NCBI GenBank assembly: GCA_935421135.1
Contig: OW285189.1
Span: 16,141,072 to 16,205,071, forward strand
Direction: 5' to 3'
Source of the DNA: Bugulina stolonifera
Lineage: Eukaryota > Bryozoa > Gymnolaemata > Cheilostomatida > Bugulidae
Length of the DNA: 64,000 nucleotides
Shown here: piece by piece, positions 34,504-46,602 of the stretch
Position numbering within the stretch: position 1 is the first letter of the stretch
How the letters are laid out: each line of letters begins with the position of its first letter
The notes under the pieces: generated by a model
Databases searched by the model: none
What the model saw: only the letters and a program-made list of their open reading frames with translations
Told to the model about the DNA's origin: nothing
Made by a program: the position numbers and the translations under genes

Positions 34504-34709
34504 CCATAATAAGCGCATGATCATTATTAAAATAATATCATACTAATAGTAATTAATTTAAATAATAATAATGCAATTATTTTTATTTTAAAAATAAAAA
34601 TAATTGCATTATCATTATGTATTAAATATAATAATTATCATTATATTGTTATTTAAATAATAATTGTTATTATGTTATTCTAATAATGATCATGCGCTTC
34701 GCTTATTAT
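34504..34709. repeat. AT-rich foldback (palindromic) element
   Basis: The arm CATAATAAGC...GCATGATCATTATTA (34504-34529) is repeated inverted at 34681-34709 with a 4-bp insertion. The centre near 34590 is also self-complementary (TGCAATTATTTTTATTTT and its complement). It can fold over most of its ~205 bp. Confidence 0.8.
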
Positions 34710-34762
34710 GTATAAGTAATATTTAACATTCTATTGCTTGTACATAACAAACAAGTGGACAA

Positions 34763-35270
34763 TGTAGCAACTTACTAAGGGAAACTCTACTCTTGGTTTC
34801 ATCCGGAGAAATTTTATCATCAAAAATATCGATAAAAACAAACAACCTGTATGCCCAGACTTAGAATATGCCTCTGCAGCCCGGGACTCCGTCTCGGACT
34901 CAAATGCTAACCATCTCAAATATGTACAGAGAAGGGCAGCATGCCTCATTTGTGGCACCAGACGGAGTGATAGAAAACCAAATACCACCAGCCTACTTGA
35001 AAAACTCGACCTCCACTCGTTATCCCAGCACCGCAGTGGAAGACCCCTAAAGATCTTCAGTCAGTATCACCACTCCAACAAAGTGGTCATCAACAAATGC
35101 ATCTAGAGGGCAATTTTTTATCAGCTAGAAAACATGCCATATAGTAGTCCATACCAACTTCGAACAAGCTCCATTACCAGAGATCATTCTTCATTCGTAC
35201 TGGAAAGGACTGGGATGCTGTACCTGCTGGTAGTTCATTACTTATCCCTCCGCTTGTTTAGCCTCAAAAC
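34763..35270 (+). pseudogene. Fragment of a non-LTR retrotransposon reverse transcriptase (3' end)
   Basis: Conceptual translation gives NSTLGFIRRNF, then LEYASAARDSVSDSN, HLKYVQRRAACLI and, after a stop and frameshift near 35107, FFIRTGKDWDAVP. These match the C-terminal part of CR1/Jockey-type reverse transcriptases, where the consensus is LGFLRRN, LEYAS.VWDP, VQRRAAR and FF.RT..WN.LP. No intact ORF remains, and only the 3' end of an element is present. Confidence 0.85.
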
Positions 35271-35457
35271 TGCCTCTTATCGTTACAAACAAGAAACGTT
35301 AGTTAAATGACTTGCAATAAAACAGGTTTCTCAAGTTTCAGCTGAAGGCTGGTGCTGGAGACTAAGACGACTTAAGGTATAAAAAAGCTATGGTGTAGGT
35401 TAAAGCAGTGCCGTTTTCCTAAAGGTTGAAATGCTGATGTTACACTATTGTATATTC

Positions 35458-36675
35458 CAGGGATGCCCAAACTTTTTGGCGGAAAGGGACAAATTATAAA
35501 AGTGGACCGGAGCAAGGGACACTTAGTTTTGCTGCTGCATTTATTGCAGCTATCAAATGGGCAATTTGATTGTAATACAATACGACTTATTTTATAGGTT
35601 TTATAACACGCGTATATATTGACTTTGTTTCAACCAAAGTATAACAGCAATTATTATAGTCATCTACTTTTGGAGTACACGAAAACAAAATAAAGGGAGA
35701 AACAGACTAGCTAACTTTGTACCATTATTCACCGCAAAATGGTGGAGCGACAGGCCGTCACAAAATTGAGCGAAAATGCCCTGTTCGCCAAATATCTAGC
35801 ATGATTAATATTTTGTGTTTCGCTTTCAATAAAGCTGGCTTCAGATTGGCCAGCAGCGTCTTTACCGACGCCACTCCGCATTTCCGTCTGTAAATTGAAA
35901 TTCAAAATTGAATATGATGTGTTGTCCACTTAGGAGACGTAAAAATAATTTCCTGCGTTGCCACACATGCTCAAACTAGAAACTATGCTCATGAAGGAAA
36001 CATCGCTAGTGTGTGTTGTTCAGTGGGAAAAAAGTTGCCACGCTGGCAAAAAGTGGTGGAAACATGTCAAAAATATTCACTAGTCTGATTCAGTCTTAAA
36101 ATTAAATGAAAATTGTAATGAATCTTCCATGCATGTTACATGATTCACTTGTGAACGCAATTATTAGTGGGTGACATGGAATTGTCCTTTCTCTTGTATC
36201 GTCATAAAGTCTGTGTCTCTTTTAATAGCTGCCTGGTATGCTTTTCAGCCAGTCATGCCTGATTTTTCGTTTTCAATATACATGTAGCTCAGGTGACTGA
36301 ACAAACTCTCACACAAGAAAGTGCTAGCAAAGAGTATCACCAGTTTGACAGCAATTCTAGATATGTTGGGGTAGCTGTGCTTTCCACTTTATTCTGCCTT
36401 CAGCTCTTAGTCAGGCCATCAGTTTTCTGTAGGTTCCAAATTTTTGACAGAAATCTACCTCTATGTCAGCTAAAAATATTTTGGGATTTCCAAATGTGAG
36501 AATCTTTTAACGTTGTGATGTATTTTTGACTGTAATTTGAGCAGTGTAAATTTTGCTAGCACTGCTCAGCCATAGAAAGACATTTTTGCATGCAAAATTT
36601 GGGAAGTGATGAAGGGACACCAAAATCCAGGCAAAGGGACACTGTGTCCCTTAGGGACACATTTGGGCATCCCTG
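35458..36675. mobile_element. Non-autonomous hAT element with 8-bp target duplication
   Basis: The ends CAGGGATGCCCAAAC and inverted TTTGGGCATCCCTG bound 1,218 bp. The target duplication GTATATTC is perfect on both sides (35450-35457 and 36676-36683). GGGACA-type subterminal repeats occur near both ends. No transposase was recognised. Confidence 0.92.
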
Positions 36676-37358
36676 GTATATTCAGTGCAATAATTTAATA
36701 GAATATATTAATATGAAGTAGTGTAGCAGTAGTGTATGCTCTGAGCCAACTGCACACGAGGCACTCCCCTTTAGCCACCTTGCTGTATATGGGGTTTGGC
36801 CATTACTTTTATATGTAATATGTGAATATAGCTTTACGATTTGTTTATACCAACTCCAGTCCTATATAGGAAATATCATCAGCTCAGTACACAGTTCAGA
36901 CTATACAGATACAATCAGATATAACAATGTAGCTTTACTTTGTAATAATACTGTTACTGCTGCTTACATACAAGTATACACCTGCATCTACTGTATAATT
37001 ATACAGTCTGGTGCAGTTGATAGGCTCACCAAAGTAAAGTAGGATTTCCAGGTAATAAATAAAGTCAATTATATAACACAAGTATATGCTATTCACTCAA
37101 GCTAGTAGCTAAGTGCTTATGGTTAGTAGTTATGTCTACTAGCTCATGTAAAATGTATTCAACACTAGTAATGGAATGTATATGCATGTAATTGCACAGC
37201 AATGTAAGCTGTATTATATACAGTTTGAACCACCTGTATACTAAGTACATGTATATACCAGGAATGTGCTGTTAATGTATTCTATTACAATGTGTTTTAG
37301 TTGACTCTACAGCTCAGGTTCCCACTCTCTACACACAGTCAATATAATAGAACTGATT

Positions 37359-40300
37359 ATGGACGCTGAGCCAGGTAAGTTCTGCAAAATAGACTGAGAT
37401 CTGAGGTGTGTGTGTATTAGCTAAATACAGTCAACTGTTTTGACTCCAATGTAATACTCAGATTTGGCTGGTTGCCCAATCTCTGTATGATTACACATCA
37501 TATTGTATGACATCACAATATGGAACCACTGACCAATGTATATAAATGGCTGGTTGTGCACAGATTTATCATTTCATTTTTATCTACTAGCAGTGCCAGT
37601 GTATTATAAGGTATATTTACTCTACTATAATATTATATCTTATTATACGTTATCCTACTTTATGTTATAGTACTATATTATACTGTATACACATAGTATT
37701 ACATGTACAATGTACATGTATATTATAACTTTTATCAAGGTATTACTAGTATAATATTATAATTATTTACATCAGCCTATGCGTAGTGTTATATTTTATT
37801 TACTTTAGTTTGTAACATTTGTTTAGTGATTCTGGATTTATCTATTATAATAATACACGACATCCTTAGATGTGTAAAAGCAGGGAAATATGATACTACA
37901 GCTTGTATACTTGACTGTTACTGGGCTACTGGGAGTAAAGCTGGTGTATCTATCTATCACCTGAGTTCTCTTCACCTCTTTGTCTGTCACTTGGAGAGGG
38001 GATGAGAGTTACCACCCACTAATATATTAGTTCATTGAATGAGAATATTGGCTACTATCACTACCTGTACACTAATATAACATGTAATGTTACAGATTGT
38101 GTACACAGTTCAGACGATAACTCAGACGAAATGAAAGATCCACAGAAAAATGGTTCTACCTTACCCAAGTGTTTAGCACCTCCCGGTAAAGGTGTCATTA
38201 CTACAGGTAAGATTACAGGCTATGCTGTGTAGTAAGATTACAGGCTATGCTGTGTAGTTAGTTAAATGCACATGTAGGCGTAATATTATTTACAGTGTGT
38301 ACAATATACATTTTATACATATCGATATTGTTAATATAATATTAGGCTACTGTAGGCTTTGTTTTCTTATATCCCTACAGTGTGTTATCAAACTTGTTCT
38401 TAGGTCACTTTATTATAATCATTTTCATCCAACTTAATTCTCTATTTTGTTGTTACTGACCCATATTATAAATATTATAAATAACCAGTGTAGTGCATTG
38501 TACATTATTCCTGTTAATGCTCTAATATAACAAATAATACAATAAACAATAACATAACGCTATACATCATGTGCATATGATGGTGAATAAACCGAATAAC
38601 TGGTGAATACATTGTACATTGATAAATATTACACTTATTATATTTGCTATTATCATGTTAACTTTATATGCTATAATTTATAGTTTCACTTGAGACTTGA
38701 GAGTGGAATAGTCTTACTGTATGGTATAATTATAACATCTAACGGAATATCTAGCTTCATGTTTTCTCTCCCACCAGCCTCTTCTCTCAGCTTGTCGAAT
38801 CTGAATATTGCGGAGATGCTGAAGGATGACGACCCCCAGAATCAGTTTGATGAAATGTGTGACCCGGATAACCCCAAAGTCAGCTCTTTCCAGGAAGTCA
38901 GCGCCGCTGCCTACAAAATAAAGTCTGGTATTCTCCGAACACCTTGCAATGTAAGTAGTCTTATGTACATGTAGTTAGTAGGTAGGTTATAGAACTTACT
39001 GTACTAGTGGTAGTTGTCCCTAATATATCATGTAGTATATAGAACTCCGTGTGCTCCTGAATATTGAATTATGATTATTGATAATAGAAAGTTCAAACGT
39101 AGCCTAACAGCTCTTGTTACCCTGATGAGACCGATTTTATATGTGTATCAACAAACTCATGTAATGATCACTGGTATAGACCTATCGTACTTGTAGAGGT
39201 CATTGGTGTAGACCTATCGTGCTTGCAGAGATCATTGGTATATGTTTGTTGCAGAGGTCAGGTCTGTCGAGGTTGTGTGGAATGGATCTTTGGTTTAAGA
39301 AGGAATTTGATCAGTTTACAGGAAGGTAGTTATTCTATATAATTATGTATATACATATACAGTAGTGTAGTTGATTATACACATACATTGTACACGTATA
39401 TAATATAATATGTACATGTGTATAATATAATATATACATGTGTATAATATAATATGTACATGTGTATAATATAATATGTACATGTGTATAATATAATATG
39501 TACATGTGTATAATATAATATGTACATGTGTATAATATAATATGTACATGTGTATAATATAATATATACATGTGTATAATATAATATGTACATGTGTATA
39601 ATATAATATGTAGGCCTACATGTGTATAATATAATATGTACATGTGTATAATATAATATGTAGGCCTACATGTGTATAATATAATATGTACATACATATT
39701 TGTAACCTATATACAGATATGTAACATTATTTACTTACAGCGTGTATGTCACTAGCTGCTGTAACATGTACCAGCTACCAGCTCTGTGGCATTCATGTAA
39801 GATATAGCATTCTACTATCATACATTGTATCATATAACACGTTATAATAGGCTACTAACAGGTATTCTATCATATATTCCAATATTCTTACCTTCCAGTT
39901 TCAAAGAGAGGGGTGCTCGGAATGTGCTACTGAATCTCCCCGCATCTAAGAAGTCAGTAGGTGTGGTAGCAGCTAGTGCTGGTAACCACGCCTTAGCCAT
40001 GGCCTACCACGGCCAGCTACTCGGTATTAATGTGACGGTAGTCATGCCCAAGATCGCCCCCATCATGAAAGTACAGAACTGTAAAGTATATGGGGCTAAT
40101 GTTATTGTGGCAGGTGAAGATTTGGGAGAGGTTAGTCATATAGTTCATTTAGTTGCTTTTGCTAAAAAATATTACTTTAGTTGGATTGTGTGTTTTACTT
40201 GACTTGGTTCTCACTATCTCTCTGCCTGTTGTTATATACATGTACGTGTGTCGAGTGTTATATTGGATTGTCTAGTCTTTAGTGTATATTTTATACATTA

Positions 40301-43300
40301 CTAGCATATGTGTTTTACATGTCGTTACAGTCAAAGAAAATAGCTTTGTTGCTGGCAAAGAAGTTTGGAATGATGTATGTGAACGGGTAAGTACATGTAT
40401 TGTTTATGTACTGTGTGCACAGGTAAGTACATGACTGTATTGTTTATGTACTATATGCAAGGGTAAGTACGTGTATTGTTTATATACTACGTGCAATTGG
40501 TCATGCACCTGAACATACTGCCTAATTATATACAAGTGAAGTACATTGTGTACATGTTAATATGTGCGTACATCTATAATTACAGTTAGATTATAATAGT
40601 TATTAGATGTTAATTGTTTATGTAATGATAATTACTAGTATATAAAGTATTATTATTCTATTACCTTATACTATTAGAGTCTCCGATTAGTTGGTTGTTT
40701 TAGACACACTGTGTGCTTGTGTGGTTAGCACTATGGGCAGGAATAATAGTAGATATACACACTGATTGTGTGCACATCAGCTCCCTGTTATAAGAGCACC
40801 ACTACGTCTTTTCAAATATTTCTATTCACTGTATTTTGAAAAAAGGCATGTGGAAAAATTTAGAAGTTACATGTTGAAGTTATCGACGGGTTAAGAAGTA
40901 GGAAACTCAACTTTTGTTCATCATTTCCTAATATTGGTAACAGACAGACGTGCTACACCATCATAACTCAATTATTTATGTAGCTGTTCAATTATAAACA
41001 CAATTTTATTCCTGACAGTAATTTAATTGATCACAGTTTTTATTGCGTATAATTTTTTCAATTTAAATAATTAGATTTTTGGCAACTTGCATCAACTCCA
41101 CGTAAATGTGAGAGTAACATTTGTTATGAGTTACTGATGATATTCACAAGTCTAGAATCCGACTGGTTTATGCTAGATCTACTACTGCATCCTGTAACAC
41201 AATCCCAGACTCACAGATGGAACTAATCATATATATTGGGACAGCTTACTATAAAACTGGTCCAGAACTGGTTCAAACTACTGATAAATTACAAAATATG
41301 TTTGTACTGGAAGCATAACTGATGCCATGAATGTGTTATTGTGAAATGTTGTTATTACATATTTCAAATGAAGAACTGATAGCTAGAGTTTCTGTTTGAC
41401 GAATATACAGTATTGTTTAGTCAAATCTGATAGAGTAGCGGTTCAATGTGTTACCTCAGTAACTCTGTTACTGTATCAATATCTTAGATTTGTACAATAA
41501 TTTATCTCTAACAAACTGATACTAATATTTCAAATTGTTCCCTAAGGTACGATCACCCCCAGATAATCGCTGGTCAAGGTACAGTTGGTTTGGAAATTCT
41601 TGAGCAGGTGGAAAATGTAGATGCTGTTGTGATCCCAGTGGGAGGGGGCGGGCTCATCGCTGGAGCAGCTCTGGCTATCAAGTCTCTCAACCCGACTATA
41701 CAAATCATTGTAAGTGATACAAGTAGAGGCAATGTGAGGTGCTGTGGTGTATATACAGTACATGAGGCTATGTGAGGTGGTGTGGTGGATGTACAGTACA
41801 TGAGGCTATGTGAGGTGGTGTGGTGGATAAACAGTACATGAGGCTATGTGAGGTGGGGTGGTGGATAGACAGTGCATGCTGCTATGTCAGGTAGTGGATG
41901 ATGGGATGTTTAGGATGATGTAGGGCAAAATCAGCATATTTTATGGCTGGCAGCCAAATGACTTTTATATACCTTTTAACAATTACATTTAACAATTATT
42001 ACTATACGAAATTTGTAAAAATTAATTTATCCCAGTTATTATTCTGGCAGTCATCCAATACTTCATCAATACCAACTTGTAACAAATTAGGGCCATGTAT
42101 AATTCATTCATTAGTTTCACATGTGTAACATGGCTAAAGTTTCTATGTGGACAAACTAGGTGCTCACTAATCTCTCCCAGATTTACATGTACTGCATTAG
42201 GTTATTGTGTAACGAAATGTATCCAATTTATTTTAACAACTGTTACTAGAAATTTCATATTGTTCACTCATTGAGAATGGAATGATGTTAATAGGTCAGT
42301 TGAAGCGCACTATCATGAGAACAGCCCTCTGATTTGTTAGTAGTGTCTGCAGGGCTAATATAACAGAAATCTCTTCTCTTTCACTAGGCCTAGTGTAGTC
42401 ATTTTGAGACAAGCAAAGTGAAATGAATTTTGAATTGCATGAACGAAAATTCTTTGCATGTATAATAGTATAATGTTATACAAGACAATCACCTGCATAC
42501 ACATAAAGACATAAGATACTGCATTCTATAGGGGGTGGAGCCAGAGAGGTGCTGTAGCTTTGCTGAGGCACTAAAGGCTGGTAAACCAATCAAATCTCAC
42601 GTGGAACACACCCTAGCAGATGGTGAGTATGTGTTCACCTGTCATATTTTAATATTACCACTACCACTAACACTCTTACAAGTAGGTAGCGAATGCATTT
42701 AACAGTAGTTATCTTCTCTCTATATGAATCCTCTATACATGTATATAGTTATATATGTGTGATATATATCTGCAGGTCTGGCTGTGCCTACTGTTGGTGT
42801 GAATGCTTTCGCTACAGCTAAAGATCTCATAGACAAGATGGTGTCCGTGAGGTGAGAGACTAGTACAATATAGAATGACTTCTGTGGCGCTAACAATTCT
42901 CCGTCCCTAGTTTACCTAGTGAACGTAGTATGTATGTGTATGTGTCTTGTTTTTTAGTGAACAAGCTATTGCCTTGGCTATCCTCAGGCTTGTAGAGCAA
43001 GATAAAGCTGTGATTGAAGGAGCTGGAGCTGTCGGGGTGGCGGCCATATTGGAAAATAAACTGCCTGAACTCAAAGGAAAAAGGTAAGATTTTGATAGAT
43101 AGAGAGAGTTGTATACTAGACTACTGACTGTAACTGTCTGACCTACTGACTGTAACTGGCTGACCTACTGACTGTAACTGGCTGACCTACTGGCTGTAAC
43201 TGGCTTACTGACTGACTGTAACTGGCTGACCTACTGGCTGTAACTGGCTTACTGACTGACTGAGGGACTGAGGATTGACTTAGTGGCTGAACTAACTAAC

Positions 43301-43759
43301 TCATCACTGTTATGTGCTTGTCTATCTATTTAAAGTATGGTTGGGAGTCGTCCTCCTTTCTAGATCACATTTGAAGGTAACAATAGCATCAAATCTTTTG
43401 TATAAAATTAGTGTTATATATTATGTAGAGTGGTGGTGTTGCTGTGTGGAGGTAATATTGACACTAGCATTCTGGGAAGATGTCTGGACAGAGGTTTGGC
43501 TGCGGATGGTCGTCTCGTGGCTTTCAAAGTTCTCGTACCAGATTCGTGTGGTGCTATTGCTGAACTGTCTAAGATAATAGGTGATATGGGAGTGAGTATT
43601 AAAGACATGATACACGAGAGAGCCTGGGTTAAATCAGACGTCTTCCAAGTGGCGGTGAAGGTTGTGTGTGAGACAAGAGATAAGGCACAGGCCCTAGCCT
43701 TAGAGAAAATGCTGCGAGATACCTACGAGATGCTCTCTTGGAATTTACCTGCAGTCTAA
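37359..43759 (+). CDS. L-threonine dehydratase (threonine ammonia-lyase), PLP-dependent, with C-terminal ACT domain
   Basis: Eleven exons join in phase to 481 aa: 37359-37374, 38096-38206, 38778-38950, 39255-39325, 39899-40130, 40331-40386, 41547-41709, 42532-42622, 42776-42851, 42958-43083 and 43429-43759. The enzyme makes 2-oxobutanoate and ammonia from threonine (and pyruvate from serine) with pyridoxal phosphate. The PLP lysine is in GSFKERGA, the substrate loop is [11 protein letters not shown], and the phosphate-binding glycine loop is [23 protein letters not shown] and EGAGAVG are also conserved. The last ~90 residues (from [11 protein letters not shown]) form an ACT-like regulatory domain with the usual GAIAEL turn. 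An unconserved N-terminal extension of ~85 residues is encoded by exons 1-3. Serine racemase is less likely because it lacks the ACT domain. Confidence 0.93.
38207..38256 (+). repeat. 25-bp tandem duplication starting at a splice donor
   Basis: Two exact units of GTAAGATTACAGGC... (period 25) begin at the donor of exon 2 of the threonine dehydratase gene (38207 and 38232), so the intron starts with two identical donor sequences. Confidence 0.92.
39390..39690. repeat. 22-bp minisatellite (GTACATGTGTATAATATAAT type)
   Basis: About 13-14 units lie in the intron after exon 4 of the threonine dehydratase gene. Two units near 39609 and 39660 carry a variant with GTAGGCCTACATG. Long minus-strand open frames here are artefacts of the repeat. 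Confidence 0.92.
40387..40500 (+). repeat. 36-40-bp tandem repeat starting at a splice donor
   Basis: Three units begin GTAAGTAC at 40387 (true donor of exon 6), 40423 and 40463, each followed by TATTGTTTATRTACT. Confidence 0.88.
41734..41885. repeat. ~38-bp tandem repeat
   Basis: Four units of GTGAGGTGGTGTGGTGGAT...ACAGTACATGAGGCTAT type lie about 25 nt after the donor of exon 7 of the threonine dehydratase gene. Confidence 0.85.
43112..43265. repeat. ~22-bp minisatellite (CTGACTGTAACTGGCTGACC type)
   Basis: Several imperfect units lie in the last intron of the threonine dehydratase gene. Confidence 0.8.
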
Positions 43760-44531
43760 GATTTTATACGCATCCTATTGGCTAGAACTTGGTCTTTTTT
43801 GGCAGAGGAATATTAGTAGTGTTAGTCAATCCTATCACTCAGTTGTTAGCTAATCATCCGCCTAAGAAGTAAACCTTCATGGCTATCATTTTATAGTTCT
43901 AGAGAACTCAATCATTGCCCATTTATAATTATGTTAGTATGTAGGATATAATATAGATTTTTACTAGTGTTGTGGCAGCTAATTGTTCTATAATATCATA
44001 TTGTTTGACATATCAGAATGTTAGTGTGTGATGTGTGTGTATATTATTGTTTTCAATTAAGAATTGCCCCTAATCTTTCATAAATTTGGTATTGGTTGTA
44101 ACATATATCCCATTGCCGTATAGAAGAATGTATTTTGAACATTAATTTTTTAAAGTTTCTTGTATACTATTTTTATTTATAATATACAATAAGTTGTAAA
44201 CTTATAACAGTCGACTGTTAATATATCATGGAATTAAATATAATGTATTCTAATATGATAATTCTTTCCTTTCAACCATTTATTATATAACATACACACA
44301 CAATACAATGTACATGTGCATAGTCATATGTGTATTAAAAAAATAAATACAGTTAGAGCTTGAGCATTAGTCCAGGTTTATCTACATTGTATTTTAGAGT
44401 TGTATTCTCTCTTCGTTAAACTGGTTGATAGAAGACAACTTTAAATTATCTAACATAACCATAATGAAGTACATGACTTGTATAAGTAAGACCAATAAAG
44501 GAGGTGGCTGCAGGCCACTTGCTATTTTATG
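43760..44531. other. Gap between convergent genes
   Basis: It holds the 3' flanks of the threonine dehydratase gene (+) and the membrane protein gene (-). A minus-strand AATAAA (TTTATT at 44279) is a possible polyadenylation signal. Nothing else was seen. Confidence 0.5.
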
Positions 44532-46602
44532 TTAGATATATATTGTAGTCCTCTGATTCCCTGATCCAGTAGACTTGAGCGAGATTTCATCAACATTTTG
44601 CTCCTTGTGTTCAAAAGTGCTGGCACCTAACTCCTGAACAGAGTGTTGTGGGGAGTTATCCACCATATCTACATCAGTAGGATCTGGCACATAGGCGACA
44701 TAGCTATCTTCTACTCTAGCTGTAAACATCCAATTCATGTAGTTAGTGTCAATTCCAGCACATGTATATTAATTATATTGGTTAAAGAGAATTTGAATAC
44801 GAAGAATAACTGCATTCTATCTACAATTACCTCAATGGGATACTTACTTTTGGCTTGTAAAGTGTACAAAATATGTGACATATTATGCCGATTATTTACC
44901 AAGATGCAGTGAATCATGTTACATTAAAATTCACCTGTGCTAGCTGGAGATAGTGTAGATGTAGTTGGAGATAGTGTGGGTTCTTGTGGTTGCCTCTTTT
45001 GGATAGAAGGTACAATAATCCCAATTCTGGGGTTAACATCATCTTCTGTTTTAGACCTTTATGGTACCAAAATACATTGTTACATGTTTATATTTGTATA
45101 CCTATCAGTTTTAAACTATTAGTAAAAAACTGTTTCACGAATAACAGTTTGAAACTTAATGTTTCATGTAACTTATTTTTGTCTGAGACTTTGCGACATG
45201 AAGTCATGAGAGAAGTTTTGAAAATACATCTCAGCATATCATTCAAATGCATATACAAAACTTGTCTGCTGACATGTGTAACTAACTGATTTATTAGTGC
45301 TGCTACATATTATATAACCGCTTAACCCGCTTGTAGCTGACTGCATATGTAGAACTTAGGCTACCTACCTACATCAATACATAGACATGTAGATATACGT
45401 ACCTAGTTGACTTACAGTACCATACAATCAGAGCTATGATGCATAGACATGTAGATATACGTACCTAGTTGACTTACAATACCATACAATCAGAGCTATG
45501 ATGCATAGACATGTAGATATACGTACCTAGTTGACTTACAGTACCATACAATCAGAGCTATGATGCATATGATAAGAATAAGCACAAGCACACAACCAAC
45601 TATCATGATGATAAACCCATCTCCTGTAATTAGAAAGAGTAGCATGTCAAGACTGTGTCTACGCGACCTAAAATTCAGGCACAGGTCAACTTGCTAAAAA
45701 AGTTTTCCGACCTACTTCTGTCATCGGTTCGTGAACATACTGACCTGGGCCAAAAGAAAAACTCTAACTTTTGTGCGAGAAACCCAGGTGTGTTGATGAG
45801 CTATCTAGAGATGTTTTTCTCTGACAAAAAATCCCAGGTCAATATTCCTTTTGACCTGGGTCGGATGGTCATATTTAGAATTTTATTTGCGACCCAGGTT
45901 GGTCCAAGAGGTCACGAAGACAACATAAGGTGTGACAGAAGAGCATAAAACCGTGGTTCTACTGGAATATCTGGCTGGCTTTAGGCAGGCTAATGTCTAT
46001 CAGAATTGCCCATAATAATAATTTTATTTTAGTAATTTTGATCTCAAAAACAGGTGTGAGTTGAAAAGCTTATAAAACAAGCACCACACCAGGCAAATTT
46101 GTATAATGTACACCTGTAAGAGAGTTCTCTATGTAAACACTAGTATGACTATACAAATACTAAATTATTATATTTGGGAGTGGTTGAATGAATGTGTGAA
46201 GCCTATGATACAATAAGCGTACTTGGGGGCAATGCAGGTCACCCAACACTAAGTTATGCTACTCAACTTCATTGAAAATGCCAAGTATACCAATATATAT
46301 ATTTGACATATACATTGTATGTCATCCACAAACTTGATGAAGATATACGCTGTAACTTGAAGTTCAGGACGATCTGATTACTATGTTTGAAGGGATAATA
46401 AATTTAGTATAGACCTATACACTCTTCCAGCGCTTCTGTTCCATCAAATTGTAACTCTAATGTACATTGTAGCTGTACATCTCAAAATAGTTAATATATT
46501 ACGTAAATGTGTATTACGTAAATGTGTATACTTACTCCCCAAACTTTTGAGAATGTCAGTAGTTAGGAAAGATGGTACTTGAGTTTCCACTTTAGTCGAC
46601 AT
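44532..46602 (-). CDS. Predicted small single-pass membrane protein, unknown function
   Basis: Four minus-strand exons fit in phase to 157 aa: 46602-46536 (ATG), 45623-45527, 45056-44935 and 44719-44532 (stop TAA). A ~22-residue N-terminus precedes one strongly hydrophobic helix (IIMIVGCVLVLILIICIIAL). A basic stop-transfer stretch (CKSTRSK) and a ~105-residue acidic, Ser/Thr/Pro-rich tail follow. No signal peptide is seen, so a type III topology with a cytoplasmic tail is inferred. The tail has repeated LSPTTSTLSPAST-type motifs. The family is not recognised. The exon 2 donor at 45526 (ACTAG|GTACGT) was chosen because an earlier GTAAGT gives an immediate stop in the next exon; the exon 3 acceptor context is weak. 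Overall structure is moderately sure. Confidence 0.5.
45381..45566 (-). repeat. 62-bp tandem repeat duplicating an exon end and its donor
   Basis: Units start at 45381, 45443 and 45505. On the minus strand each contains the last ~40 nt of the transmembrane exon, ending ACTAG|GTACGT, plus about 20 nt of intron. The true exon end is the unit nearest 45527. Confidence 0.9.

Larger units (their letters stand above)
32905..37358. other. Repeat-rich intergenic region
   Basis: The gap between the CRAL-TRIO and threonine dehydratase genes holds a SINE, an AT-rich foldback, a reverse-transcriptase remnant and a hAT element, listed separately. The stretches 33350-34500 and 36684-37358 show nothing beyond AT-rich sequence. 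Confidence 0.6.

Noticed and set aside
39335..39697. Tyrosine/isoleucine-rich minus-strand open frames
   Set aside because: Translation of a 22-bp minisatellite inside a threonine dehydratase intron.
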